The position numbers and the translations under genes are program-made. A DNA stretch of 64,000 nucleotides from Pocillopora verrucosa (lineage: Eukaryota > Cnidaria > Anthozoa > Scleractinia > Pocilloporidae): positions 5,134,826-5,198,825 of the forward strand of contig NC_089319.1 in the NCBI RefSeq assembly GCF_036669915.1, read 5' to 3'. Below the pieces are notes generated by a model that did not search any database, was not told where the DNA came from, and saw only the letters and a program-made list of their open reading frames with translations. Positions 10,943 to 22,469 of this stretch are shown piece after piece. Position 1 is the stretch's first letter. Each line of letters opens with the position of its first letter.

Positions 10943-11834
10943 TTTAGTAAATGACTGCGACGACAAGGTGCAATATTGCGAGTGTACTCAAGACAAAGGG
11001 TTTTAACTTTGAACTTGTCTGAAATTGATATTTTCTGCATGCTTCATGTATGATTTCAAGCGAAGCATTCTGCCTAACAAAATAATTGCCAATAGTTTGA
11101 ATATATTTAGTTGAAGAAAAAAATTGTTTTCTGGCAGATTTTGTTGTGCGCGTTACATTTGGATAATAAAAGGTCGTGAATTGCAATGTGTCTCTGTCTA
11201 TTCATTGGCAGCTTGCCCTCTCTAGATCTTTCAGACCTATTTTTCTCGTAACTGGTCACTGAGTGAACGATTAATTTCTTTTGATTTAAGTATCTTCTCA
11301 ATTATTTTGATTTCTTGACCTCAATATCTTTTTCACTCGATTAGCAAAGGAGACGGATGTCGATCTTCTGGATTAGATTGGAAAGGAGCTCCGATCGTAG
11401 CTCTTCAGGGATTACAAACAAACTTGAGTTCTCGTTACCAGATCTTAATTTTAAGCGCCAATGTCAAATAGTATGAGTGGCGGTATAGATTGTTTCAGCG
11501 ACAAGGAACAGATCCTACCTCCCAAAAAGCCGAATCTGGAGATAAACCTTAACGCTGGTGAGTGATTTTGTGCTTGGCTACTACCACTGGACATCATTAA
11601 GGTTTTAAAACAATTTCCCACTGTCAATACTAACTGGCCTTTACCGTTAGTCCAATCAGACTCGATGGATTCATCCATTGATTTTTATTTTTCAATGTTT
11701 TGACCTTCAAAACACTTTTATGTACACTCGTATGCGAAACTTGGGGAGCCTCTTTCGTTTATCAAATTTCAGCCTTATTTCAGGGTTGCCTTTACATTAA
11801 GTCACCCCAGAAATAGGACATAACGTGGGTTCAA

Positions 11835-12110
11835 TAAAATTCAAATACTGTCTGTGTAATAAAATACAAATACTGTCTGTGCAATAAAATACAAACACTC
11901 TCTGCACAATCAAATTCAAATACTGTCCGTACAATAAAATTCAAATAATGTCTGTGCAATAAAATACAAATACTGTCTGTGCAATGAAATACAAATACTG
12001 TCTGTGCAATGAAATTCAAATACTGTCTGTGCAATAAAATTCAAATACTGTCTGTGCAATAAAATTCAAATACTGTCTGTGCAATAAAATTCAAATACTG
12101 TCTGTGCAGT
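11835..12110. repeat. 25-bp minisatellite, about 11 units
   Basis: Imperfect tandem array of a 25-bp unit (tcaaatactgtctgtgcaat followed by aaaat). Most units differ at one to three positions; the last four are nearly identical. Copy A has only a single related stretch at 5416-5450, so the array grew in copy B. A minus-strand ORF crosses it but simply translates the repeat. Confidence 0.88.
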
Positions 12111-12308
12111 ACTTCACACTTAACCTGAAATTTGACTATCAAGTTTCCTTAATTTTTGTTTCAGTGTCCTTGAGCTTCACGAGCAACCCTACCAAGTAAC
12201 AGTTGACATGCATTTAAACTGTAGAGTCCTCGCCAGAGAAATAATAAGGAAATCTGTGTCGTTTTAACAAAACCATCAGGGATCAGATACTTTTTCTTGG
12301 CAGTTTAG

Positions 12309-14275
12309 GGGGAACGAAACTTGGAAGGGGAAGGAAGAGATGAAGAAAGACCGAACGCCGGCTCGCAAGGATGGTGAGAGCTTAGGAAACTTGTTTAAAA
12401 CTCGGCACTAATTAGGAGCGTGTCGTAAGGTGAAGAAACTTTTTTAAAAATTAAATTAAAAACGAATCGGAACTTTGCTCGTTCTCACAATATTAATTTT
12501 TGATGGAGCTATCGAAAGACTTAAAGTAGGAGTAATAAAGAAACGGGACTATTTTGTAACAAATGCTATTTGTATTTCGTGAATAACTTACGTCGCTCAA
12601 CTTACATACTTTAAAATGTCCTTTCTGTACCACCGAGATGAATACTAAAAATTACATGTTTTGAGCAACACATGGCAATCATTTCTACTCTAAAGTATAG
12701 GTGTTGTAACGCCTGATGACTGAGTAACTTCTAAGCTCACAAACTGAAAAGATAAAGAAAAAAAACTGCCCGAACGATTCTCTAAAACATGTCTTTACCA
12801 TATTTTAGTTGCCTCTACCTATTTTGTTGTATTTCAACTTATAACCCAGCTTATTCTCAACGCATTTGATATAAACAGTCTCCTTCTCCTTGTGTTTAGG
12901 CTCTTCAATCCACTTAACGCGGAGATCTTTTCCGCCATTCCGTCGAAAATGGCGCTTAATAAAGTGGTCAATTTCTTGATCGCCACACTTGTGTTGTGTA
13001 AGTCTCACATGGACATCTATGGCTAGGCCAAGGTAAAGATATATGACTGCCTTTTGTCCTCTTCTCTTGACTCCTATAACGTAGATGCCTTCCTCATGTG
13101 GCATCTTATTGGCATCCGTGTAGCGTACCCACGACCTTCCGTTGATAAGCTTTTCGCAGACTTTGTCAGCCATCTGTTCAAAAACAATGGACCAGATTAT
13201 TATCTAACAGTCACAGTCAATTTGTTTTCTTACACACTTCACATTCAGACGTTTACTTTTCCACGAAATATTTACGCTTGAACGAACACTTTCCGAGAAA
13301 TATCCAACAACAAAGGCTGTTGTGTCGACAGAATTATATTTCAGCCAGACAAATAAACAAGAAGGAAAACTAGAATACATAATTTGATAAAAGGAGTGAA
13401 AAAAAAACCTTGACTTCTAAGGAAGAGAAATACAATTGACAGTGTTATTTCTGAACTGAACAAACAATGGCGCGGCGAAATCTTTGAACGACCCGATCAA
13501 GGAAGAAAGATGGCCGCAAAATGCGTGTTCAACCTTAGATTTTCTCACTGAAGTGGAAGCAACATATGGTAACAATATTCCGTACATTTCGATTTTATTC
13601 TGCTGTTGCCGCTCTGCATGTGGATCTTTCGTGACCGGCCGACCTCGATCGACTGCGTTATGTTTTATTTGTCTGCATAAAAACTCTCAAAGAAGCTGCG
13701 AAAGACCAAGAAAAATGCTTACCTCGAAATCTGTAGACTTGATTGAGCTTTTAAGATTTTTCAGCAATTCAAATTTGCCGCGTCTGCTGGAGTATTTATA
13801 AGGGCCCAAGTGTTATTTTTGGCTGATTACAGTCCCTTACAAATTAGTTTATCTTTAGATGCAGGTGATGGCACGGCAGATTTTTCTCAGGAAATGATTC
13901 AACTGCCTCCGATAGCATGTTTTCAGTCTCAGAGGCTGGAAAAAGGAGGTCCCATCGTAGCTCTTCAGGGATTACAAGCAAACTTGAGTTCACGTTACCA
14001 AATCTTAACTTAAGTACCAATGTCAAATAGCGTGAACGGCGGTATAGATTGTTTCAGCGACAAGGAATGGATCTTTCAAAGAGTTCAATCTGGGGATCAA
14101 CTTTTATGCTGGCCAGTGATTTTATGCTTGGCAACTTAACACTAGACATCGGTAAGGTTTTAAAACAATTCAGTTCCCGCAGTCAATACTAAATAGCCTT
14201 TGTCGTAAGTCCAATTAGACTCGAAGGATTCATCCATTGATTTTTATTTTTCAGTGTTTGACGCTCAAGCAATAT
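12309..14275. repeat. Tandem segmental repeat, copy C (partial)
   Basis: Third, shortened copy. It begins with the same G/A-rich leader as A and B, carries the GIY-YIG ORF (12805-13173), then jumps from the shared block near 13800 straight to material that matches 4230-4290 and 11390-11700. The match to copy B stops near 14275, just before unique sequence leading into the threonine aldolase gene. It lacks the SINE, the Harbinger relic and the piggyBac-like MITE, so it serves as the empty-site reference for those insertions. Confidence 0.75.
12805..13173 (-). CDS. Single-domain GIY-YIG nuclease-like protein, copy C
   Basis: 122 residues, starting MADKVC like its paralogues. The domain shows GIYVIG (29-34), YLG (47-49), Arg57 in DVHVRL, Glu106 and Asn116. 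The motif after YLG reads LAID instead of QSKD or RSKD, the only visible departure near the active site. The frame is intact from Met to stop. Its flanks lack the transposon insertions of copies A and B, so this copy is the best guide to the ancestral arrangement. No partner gene is evident; the product is unknown beyond its domain. Confidence 0.75.
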   Translation of the reverse strand: MADKVCEKLINGRSWVRYTDANKMPHEEGIYVIGVKRRGQKAVIYLYLGLAIDVHVRLTQHKCGDQEIDHFIKRHFRRNGGKDLRVKWIEEPKHKEKETVYIKCVENKLGYKLKYNKIGRGN

Positions 14276-14666
14276 TTTAAGATGTTTATTCCCGATTGGA
14301 AACAAGAAAAGGTTATTTCCCAAGGTTTTTGTCCCTAATCAAAATTTTCGTCCATAAATAACCAGTGTTACGAGTTTATACAAGTTACCAATGTAAATGA
14401 AAATAAAATTTTCGAAAAATTCGCATGGCATCACAGTTAAATCAAAAACGTGACGAAACTATCGCCCGCGTAGGCCAACTGTGCTGAGCCAAAGGAACTT
14501 CCAACACGCGTGCAGTCATTGGGAACAACTGCCTCTTTTCCGCTACAGAATATTGATAGACCATGAAGAATCTACTGTAAAATCAGTAGAGAAACTTATG
14601 TCATGTCACCCGCGAAAACACGAGTTCCCATCATGCCTTTTACCCTGACAGCAGAAGACTCATCCT

Positions 14667-17600
14667 ATGCCAACGATGGCGGTAAATCAAAGCTTAAGAA
14701 CTATATTAGGTTTAAAACCATTTTCGAGATCTTTGTTCTTCTCTCAATCGAGTTTATTAAAGAGAACTTTTCGCAAACAACTTCAGATCGGCAATTATGG
14801 GGAATACATCGTGACACGTAGGTACTTAAGTAGTTTGTATGCTAGTGGAGTCAATGTTGATGAGGTGCTGATTGGCGTTCAAGTGATCGATTTGAGAAGT
14901 GACACAGTGACTAAACCCACTGTTGAAATGAGGGCTGCAATGTCTACCGCACAAGTTGGCGACGATGTTTATGGAGAAGATCCGACAGTGAATAGTTTGT
15001 ATTTTATTTTCATTTTATTTTTCTAATGGGGAGAATGACTTTATATGGCGGCTTGAGTAGAACGTAGCTTGGGGGTTAGGATTAGGTAAGGCCGATCACC
15101 GGACAAATATTCTGTAAATTTCTGGATTTGACAAGCAAAAGCTTGGCCGGGTCGGACAATCTCGCCGTGAATGTCGGATATAGTGAGGAAGTTATTTAAG
15201 TTGCAGCAGGCAGCCGAGATATGGAACGGTCGATTTATTATGTTTTCAGTTCCCATAATCTGAACATTTACTCAAGCATGCAGCACGTCAGCCAAAAGAG
15301 TATTCACATGATAACGAACCCGTATATGACCTTTGACAGAGCAACAGAACAGCGGGGATCAGTTTTGTGAAATGTCGATCGTCCATGGGAAGACTAGATG
15401 TCCAATTTGTTTGACTTCAACAAGAGTCCAAGCTAACATTTGCGTGTGTGTCAGTGCTTTACCCACATTTGTCATGATCTACTTTCCTTTATTTCCCATA
15501 AACATCCACTCCAGATATCCACCAATTTTTCTTTGGTGCCCATAATTCTCTTAGGCCGACAGCTCTGCTGACACTTTTTCCAGTTTGCAAGGGTGTCCAC
15601 TCACGAGATAACATCAACTGAAAATAGTCAAGTACAGCACATTGTGTAAAAGATCTATTTATGCAACAAGACCTCCATAGGAAGTGAAATTTTTTTAGAA
15701 AGGGTCTCAAAATAAATTTCAATCAGTTTTCAAGTCTCTGATGTTGTTGTTATTGTTCTTCACCCCCATCTAGTGAAATCTCTGTCTGCCAAGCAAGTAA
15801 ACTGCTTTGCCTCTCTCCTTGCAAATTATGCATCTGTGAAATATTTTGAAAAACATTTAAGGAAATGTTATACTCACTTTGTCTGGTTGCATAGCGGTGC
15901 ATTTTGCAGGATAAAATGGAGATTAAAGATGTTGAAATGTGTCAAAATATGTTAATAGACTCCTTTCTCTAAAATTCAAATTCCACATGCTGATAAAAGT
16001 TTTTTTGTCCAACCAGACTGATATCTTGGTCCTTAGTAAGACAAAAGACCACCCTTTTGTCAAAAATTATTTGTAGGCTTTTGATGTTCCATTCATCTAG
16101 TCCATGAATCATACCTACACTTTATGAGAAGTATTGATTCTGGTCTTTATAGGAAAACATTTTATTTGACACTGATTCTATTGAACCCATTTGGTGACAT
16201 CTGTGTTACACTCTTTTAGGATTTTCATTCAAATTAAATTTGATATATTTTATTATCATGGTAATGAGCAGGGTATTGTACAAGTAGTTCAGATTTGGTT
16301 CAATCTTGAGATATTATTGCATTTTCATGCAAGTGCATGATGTGCCTGTGTGAAAGTTAGTAGTTAGACTGATCCTAAAGGGTTACTTGTAATGGTGGTT
16401 GGGGAACATGCAAGACCCTTACATGCATACATATACTTTCATAGTTCTTTAACAGCAAGTATTAAATAGTACTATAGATAATAGATGATGGTCACCATCA
16501 TTTAAAACAGTCTCTGTGTAGGTTCTCAGGAATTTTTTTTCCTTTTTTCATTAGAACTACAGGCCAAGGCAGCAGATCTGACTGGTAAAGAAGCTGCCCT
16601 ATTTGTACCCAGTGGAACAATGGGGAATTTGATATCAGGTAATTTTTTAACAAGTTTACTATTTACCAGCTTATTTATTTATGGGGCAGACCTGTTTTGG
16701 AAATGAGTTTATGCAGGAAAACAGTTTTGTTGCTTTGGGAATTTTGTATGATATTAACCTAAACCTTTTTTGACATTAAACAGACCTCTCCCAAAATTGT
16801 TTTTTAAAATAGCAGTAACAAGGCCAATGGCTTAGCAAAAGCCAATACAACTGAAGGGAGGAGTGTGTACTTTTGGTATTAGTGTCACCTTCACTAGGCA
16901 AATTTGTTAATTATTGATAACTACATGTATGGTAAATATTATTTTTATCATAACCTCATCTTTCAGTAATGGGGCACTGTCCTGGTCGAGGAGATGAGAT
17001 ACTTGTTGGTGACATGGCTCACATCATATTATGGGAGCAGGGTGGAGTCGCACAATTGGCTGGTGTTCATTCAAGGCAGGTGAACACTAATGTTGATGGT
17101 ACATTGGACTTGGCAGACGTAGAGAAAAAAGTGCGTTCACAAGGAGATGCACATCTGCCATCCAGCCGTTTGATTTGTGTTGAACAGACACATAATGCTA
17201 GCGGAGGCAGGGTGTTGTCATTGAAATATTTACAAAAGGTATAATCAGCATTAGGATTCTATCTTTTTTAATTGTAGTTAAGAAAAAGGTGGGATTTTAT
17301 GTTGTTTCAAGTGAATCTTCTCAACTTTTACAGTATCATACAATAGTTTACCATAACTGTTTTGTACCTTTAAGAAACTGGAACATGATTTTCTTCTATA
17401 ATTAAAGAGACAGTGAGGAGAGGCATCAATTGTCAATTTACTTATCCCAGTACTTCTTTCTTTTTATATGCAAAAAATCTGCAAATGAGAAAGCACTCTG
17501 AATTTATAATAGTAAGCATTGAAAGAATTAATTTTGAATTTCATGTTGATGGTTAGGATAGAATTTTCCTTTTATTATTAGACAGTAGTCTGTAACAGGG

Positions 17601-19981
17601 TGAGGTAAAAGGTACATGCTGTATAATGGAAGTTACGAATAGACTCATACATGGAAATCAAATAGGGTTGTTGTCCAAGTAGCCTGTTGAGGTGCTCGCT
17701 TTCTACAACTGTCATCTTAAAGAGAGTTTTGATGGTTTTATTAGGCACACTGATTGATGTATAGCAAAGGAATTTTAACCCTTTAAACCCTAAGAGTGAC
17801 CAGCTTCTAATTCCTCCTTCCAATATCACTCCTGAATCAAACATTGAGGTCACAAGAATCAAGAAAATGATCATCAACTAAAAAAGCTCCTGATTGTTAA
17901 ACAAATTCTCCTTGTCAGGGCCTTAGGAATTGTACAGAGAACAGTGTGGAGAATGTGTGTACTGATGTTAGGGTGTAAAGGGTTCACCTGTAGCAGCAGT
18001 ACTCTTGAGAGAGGGAGGCTCATTCTCAACCTACATTACCACTTTCAATGAACCAACCTGAATAATTATGTTATCAGCTAAAAGATGTTGCTGCAAAACA
18101 CAACCTTAAGGTTCATATGGATGGTGCAAGACTCTTCAATGCTGCTACAGCCCTTGGTGTTCCTGTGGCACAGGTCACTAAGCATGTTGATTCTGTCACT
18201 TTCTGTCTTTCAAAGGTAACAATATATTCTGTTGGTGAATGTTGCTTTGTTTTGCATGAATTTTCTAAATACAAGGTTTGATTGCTCCACGGTGATTACA
18301 ATTTTTTGTCTTCTTGAAGTCATGAAGTGTTCATTTTATTCTGCAATACTGCAACTATATTGTACATTGCAGTGTTTGATTTAGGTGAGTGAAGAAAGAA
18401 AATGAATCTAATAACAAATTTACTTTCTTTATATCCCAGAGACATGTACCTCCATTCTTGGATTACAGATGGGTTCTTGGTTTTTTAAGATATATGACAG
18501 GATTTCACCATTTCCCACACTTGCTGATTGTTGAGTTAGCCCCTTTAACTCCCACAATCCAGTTAGTGCATGTATTTCCCTCTATGTACTTTTTGCTATA
18601 ATATAAATTCCCTTGTAACTTAGAAAAGAGAATTTGATCTCACATTCAAAGTAACACCCTCAATTTGTTTTCATTACCTGTTTGTAAGATGGCATATTGG
18701 AATTACAAGGTTGCATTATTTGTCAATCACATCTGAGAGTTTTAAGGTTTATGCAATGAAAGGTTGTTTAGTTCTAATTTTCTTGTTTACATTTCATGTA
18801 GGGTCTGGGGGCTCCTGTTGGCTCAGTAATAACTGGAGATAAAGATTTCATTTCAAGGTAAAGCATCAAACATGATAGTAACTGAACTTTTACTGAAAGG
18901 AAAAATTCCAAGTGATGAAGATGAGTGCATGATGTGGTACTAAGGAGCCTAGAACTCCTTTTTGATAAACTAGTTAAGTTAAACTAGTCATGTCCGGCTC
19001 CAAATTATTTTATATTCACCCAGTGAAATGAAGAATTAAAGAATTTGATGAGAATTCAGGAATTAGTGAAGACCTTGGATTGCAGTCTGTCTCTTAACTT
19101 CAAAACATATTCCTATTCTATCAGAGAGGAAATAATTTTCTTTTATATTTTTTATTCAGCTGTATTTATCAATGAATCTGGTGTCATTGGTGATGAGAGG
19201 AGTTGGTTTTAAATGTCGTTGTAGCTTTTTATTTGCACTAGTTGCATGTCATGCTATAAAGGAAAAAATTACACATGTACCCAAAAAAAAAGGTTCTAAA
19301 TTTGACAAAAGTCACCAAATTCATTTAACAGGTGCCTGCGTCACAGGAAAGTTCTTGGGGGTGGAATGAGACAAGCTGGTGTATTAGCTGCTGCAGGGAT
19401 TTATGCATTAGATAACATAGTTCCAACACTTAAAAGAGACCATGCTAATGCACAGATTTTTGCTAAAGGTCAGTATTGTATTTCATCTTCCAAAGCCCCT
19501 GGGGTAACTTTTAAGCCCTGCAAGTCTCACACTACCCAGACTGCCATAATGGCCGAAAATCAAGTCAACCAACCTCCTCCCCCGATCCCGCATTTTTTTA
19601 AAGTTTCTATTCTACAAAAGCGCGCACGGGGCGTTATGGACCATCTAATGAAAGTTTTCGAGAAATCAGTTCAGATTTACCATCCTTATCATTTCTGTTT
19701 CTACAGGAATTCACGAAATGAAAGATCTTGGACTGGATGTAGATCTTAAGAGCGTGGAGACCAACATGGTGTACTTCAGTGTCAACCATCCCACAATCTC
19801 ACCCATAGAACTTTCTAAACGCATGCTCATGGTATCTGATGACGAACCAACGGAAACAAGAAGAGCAGTTAGAATTTTGACCGCTCGAACTGGAACAATA
19901 CGAGTGGTTCTTCATCACCAGGTGTCTGAGGATGATGTTTATGTGACTTTACAAAAAATGAAGTACATTTTAACCTCGTGA
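14667..19981 (+). CDS. THA1: L-threonine aldolase (low-specificity type), seven exons
   Basis: PLP-dependent enzyme expected to split L-threonine or L-allo-threonine into glycine and acetaldehyde. Exons: 14667-14994, 16555-16638, 16967-17238, 18078-18215, 18802-18857, 19332-19468, 19707-19981; all introns are GT-AG and the sum is 1290 nt, giving 429 residues. Diagnostic segments are [12 protein letters not shown] and [12 protein letters not shown] in exon 1, the SGTMGN motif in exon 2, [10 protein letters not shown] in exon 4, and [12 protein letters not shown] across exons 4 and 5, where the Lys (18213-18215) is the expected PLP-binding residue. The first 40 residues are rich in Arg, Ser and hydrophobics and nearly free of acid residues, suggesting a mitochondrial targeting sequence. 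A second Met at 14676 is an alternative start. A piggyBac-like MITE lies in intron 3. Confidence 0.93.
17779..17982. mobile_element. piggyBac-like MITE in threonine aldolase intron 3
   Basis: About 204 bp with ends ccctttaaaccct and agggtgtaaaggg, preceded by TTAA (17775-17778) and followed by TTCA, a one-base decay of TTAA. Same family as 42724-42921. No coding capacity. Confidence 0.75.
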
Positions 19982-20005
19982 TGCGTGATGCGTGATGCGT
20001 GATGC
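19979..20005. repeat. 7-bp tandem repeat abutting the threonine aldolase stop
   Basis: Nearly four units of tgatgcg lie directly on the stop codon: the TGA stop is the first three bases of the array. Array changes here could duplicate in-frame or out-of-frame stop codons without touching the protein. Confidence 0.8.
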
Positions 20006-22469
20006 CTAGGGCGAAACGCATTCAAAAATGAAAAAAGAGAGATATATGTCCGCGTGAGTCACATACTCCATAAATCGCCACCTTTGGAGAATTAAGGTGT
20101 AAGTCGTTTACTAGCAAAACGGAAATAACCAGGAAGTATGATGAACTTGGGGAGTTGGTGGTTTGACTTTAGTGTGTAATGCTTTTCACGTTTTTGCTCA
20201 CCCTTTTTCAAGGGTTAAGGGAGAGTACGCAGGGGCGTCCAGTATTGGCGCAGTATTGGCGAACATACATCAACTTTATATAGAGGTATCTATGGCAATC
20301 CCGCTTTATCATTAAGTAATCATTCTCCTTGTTGAGATAACTTCTTCTGAAACCAGATGGGTTCAGATAATTCGAGACGATTCAACAAACCCAATAAACC
20401 ATCCTGGAGCGATGAAGTATGAAATAATAATCAAAATAAGAAAGGTTGAGCTAATCTCGCGAGTCGTCCCTGCAAGTGACGAGAGCAAACAAATCATCGA
20501 TAAGCAATTACTGGTAACACACGACACGGAGTAAGAAAAACCCGACTGCAGTATAAACTTCAATGCGAAAGTGCATTGGAGCTTCAACTTAGTTAATGCA
20601 ACTACTAAAATACTACCTCAAATGTATTAAAAAACATTCCCTTACATTGAATGCTCGGAAAGTGTTTTTTAAGATAGGAAAGAGGAAGTTTTGTTGGGTG
20701 AAAACGTACGCATCATATTTAGAATTTCAATCACATGGCAGTTTTCAACAGTAAAAAAGATGTACCAGAAAGTAAAACTGCGCAGCTGTAGTTAAATCTT
20801 AAGCGGGTGTCAATTTCTGAGTGCGTCTACCGTCACATCTCGACTTCAGCATAGCACATATGAGAAGTGTTGAGTTCCAAATGAAAACTTCACTAATTTG
20901 CCGTCGGGGTTCCGTTTTCAGACCGCACAAATTTCGATTACTTCACGTCATTGTTTAGCTGAGGACTGCTGAAAAATGTACAAGGTTTCAAAACGCACGT
21001 GCTGAGGTATAGTTTTGCAACGTTATCGGATTCTCCTAGGCACCTATGTATTTTAATAACCAGGATTATTTTGTCTCTCAAAGGTTTTACATGAATTTAT
21101 TCGAATTAAAACCGGTTGCATATCATGCAACAATTTTGTAAGACGTAATATTGTGCGTGCTATAAAATGTCTTGCAACGACAGGATTGTTCTGATGAGAA
21201 ATCGCTTGCTCTAAAAATTTCCTTTAAACATTTCAATATCCTCTCCTGGTTTTAGCAGGAGTTTATTTGGAAAGGCAAACATTAACTGGCTCCGACAATT
21301 AAGGTTTTTAAAACGTAATGCAAAAAGTCCATTTCCGTTTAATTAAGGTTAAAGGAGAGTTTTTACGAAATGCTGGATATGGAAGTTAATTGGCAGTCAG
21401 TTTTCGGATCAATATCAATGTCTAGGCAACTGCCCACCTACCCCTCCCCTAACCCAACAACAGTCCATTGAAACAAGTTAAGGTCAATGTTGGTTTAGGG
21501 AAGGGGTAGGTGGGCAGTTGCCCAGATACTGATATTGGTCCTAGTTTTCTATATTATTCCCTTCACACTCTGTTGGTGACAACCCCCCCCCCCCGAACCA
21601 TGCGATCCCCCCACAAGATCCCCAGTCCCCTCCCCCCCTTCAAGTAATAAATAGTCATTAGTCCCTTAAATGCATTTTGTATACAATAGGCCAAGATTTG
21701 GTGCATGTGACATGAGTTACAAAATAGGGAAGGAGTCATTGATGACGCCAAACAGAATAGCTAAAGGAGTGATCTTTATTTTCACACAACGAGCTCGCAA
21801 AAATTTGAATTGGACTTACAAAGATTTAAATCAGCTTCGCTTATACAAAACAGTCACGCTATGCTAAGTTTTAAGACGAAGAAAGCGACCTAATACCGAG
21901 ACCCACAAGCTGCGAGAACCTTTAACCTTCCACTGACACACAAAGAGAACGAGGTGAAATGATAAATAATAAAAATAAAAATTGCAGGGGTAAATTCAGT
22001 GATAAGACATGCAAATCAGGAGTGAACTTATTTCTAATGAGATTTAAGGAGGATGGGAGAGGTTAGCGAGTTTCAAGAGGAAATTAAAGCGTGATAAAAA
22101 GTTTAGAAAAGAGACAAGTAAGAAGAGTTTCATCAAATACTGTTTTCATCTCATGCTAATCATGCCGTCGTGTAACAATACATCGTCGATCGACTCTCCC
22201 TTAACTTTATTAAAGTATGACATGCAATTGAAAAAATGGTCAACTACAAGAACTAATGAGGAAAAATCGTAGCTTAAGGGCAAATCTTGGCACTGACCAA
22301 CCCCTCTCTCTCCCCACCCATCCACTCTTACAACTCAGTGTGTGAAGCTTGATACCAAACAGTGATGCATTAATCAGGTTTAAAAAGTGCTGCCGCACTG
22401 GATGATTAAGTACTATTGTAGCTTGTTTAACGAGCATCAGATCAGCCTGGTCGACTTCTCGTTTGGAAC
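20006..22469. other. Intergenic region
   Basis: Lies between the converging threonine aldolase and DOMON genes. I see no gene. It contains a fold-back MITE (21406-21541) and a C-rich stretch (about 21583-21645). Small ORFs here have no recognisable domain. Confidence 0.6.
21406..21541. mobile_element. Fold-back MITE, copy 1
   Basis: 136 bp that is mostly two long inverted arms (about 50 bp each, roughly 90 percent matching) starting ggatcaatatca and containing ggcaactgcccacctacccc, around a short loop. A second copy is at 49900-50037. No coding capacity; superfamily not assigned. Confidence 0.75.

Larger units (their letters stand above)
5678..12308. repeat. Tandem segmental repeat, copy B of the GIY-YIG unit
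   Basis: Second copy of the unit. It keeps the order of copy A but differs by insertions: a Harbinger-type element just after the GIY-YIG ORF (6801-7612), a 1.4 kb repeat at about 9508-10942, and an expanded 25-bp minisatellite near its right end (about 11835-12110). The block 7880-8200 (with atggccgcaaaatgcg) is shared with copy C but replaced in copy A by the sub-repeats 1633-3452. Besides the GIY-YIG ORF I see no supported gene. Confidence 0.8.

Noticed and set aside
11831-12034. 67-residue protein on the minus strand
   Set aside because: It is a translation of the 25-bp minisatellite.
11835-12110. CRISPR-like array
   Set aside because: Units are directly adjacent with no spacers, and the genome is eukaryotic.
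660-13173. Penelope-like retroelement as source of the GIY-YIG domains
   Set aside because: No reverse transcriptase coding sequence lies next to any of the three copies, so there is no direct support within the window.
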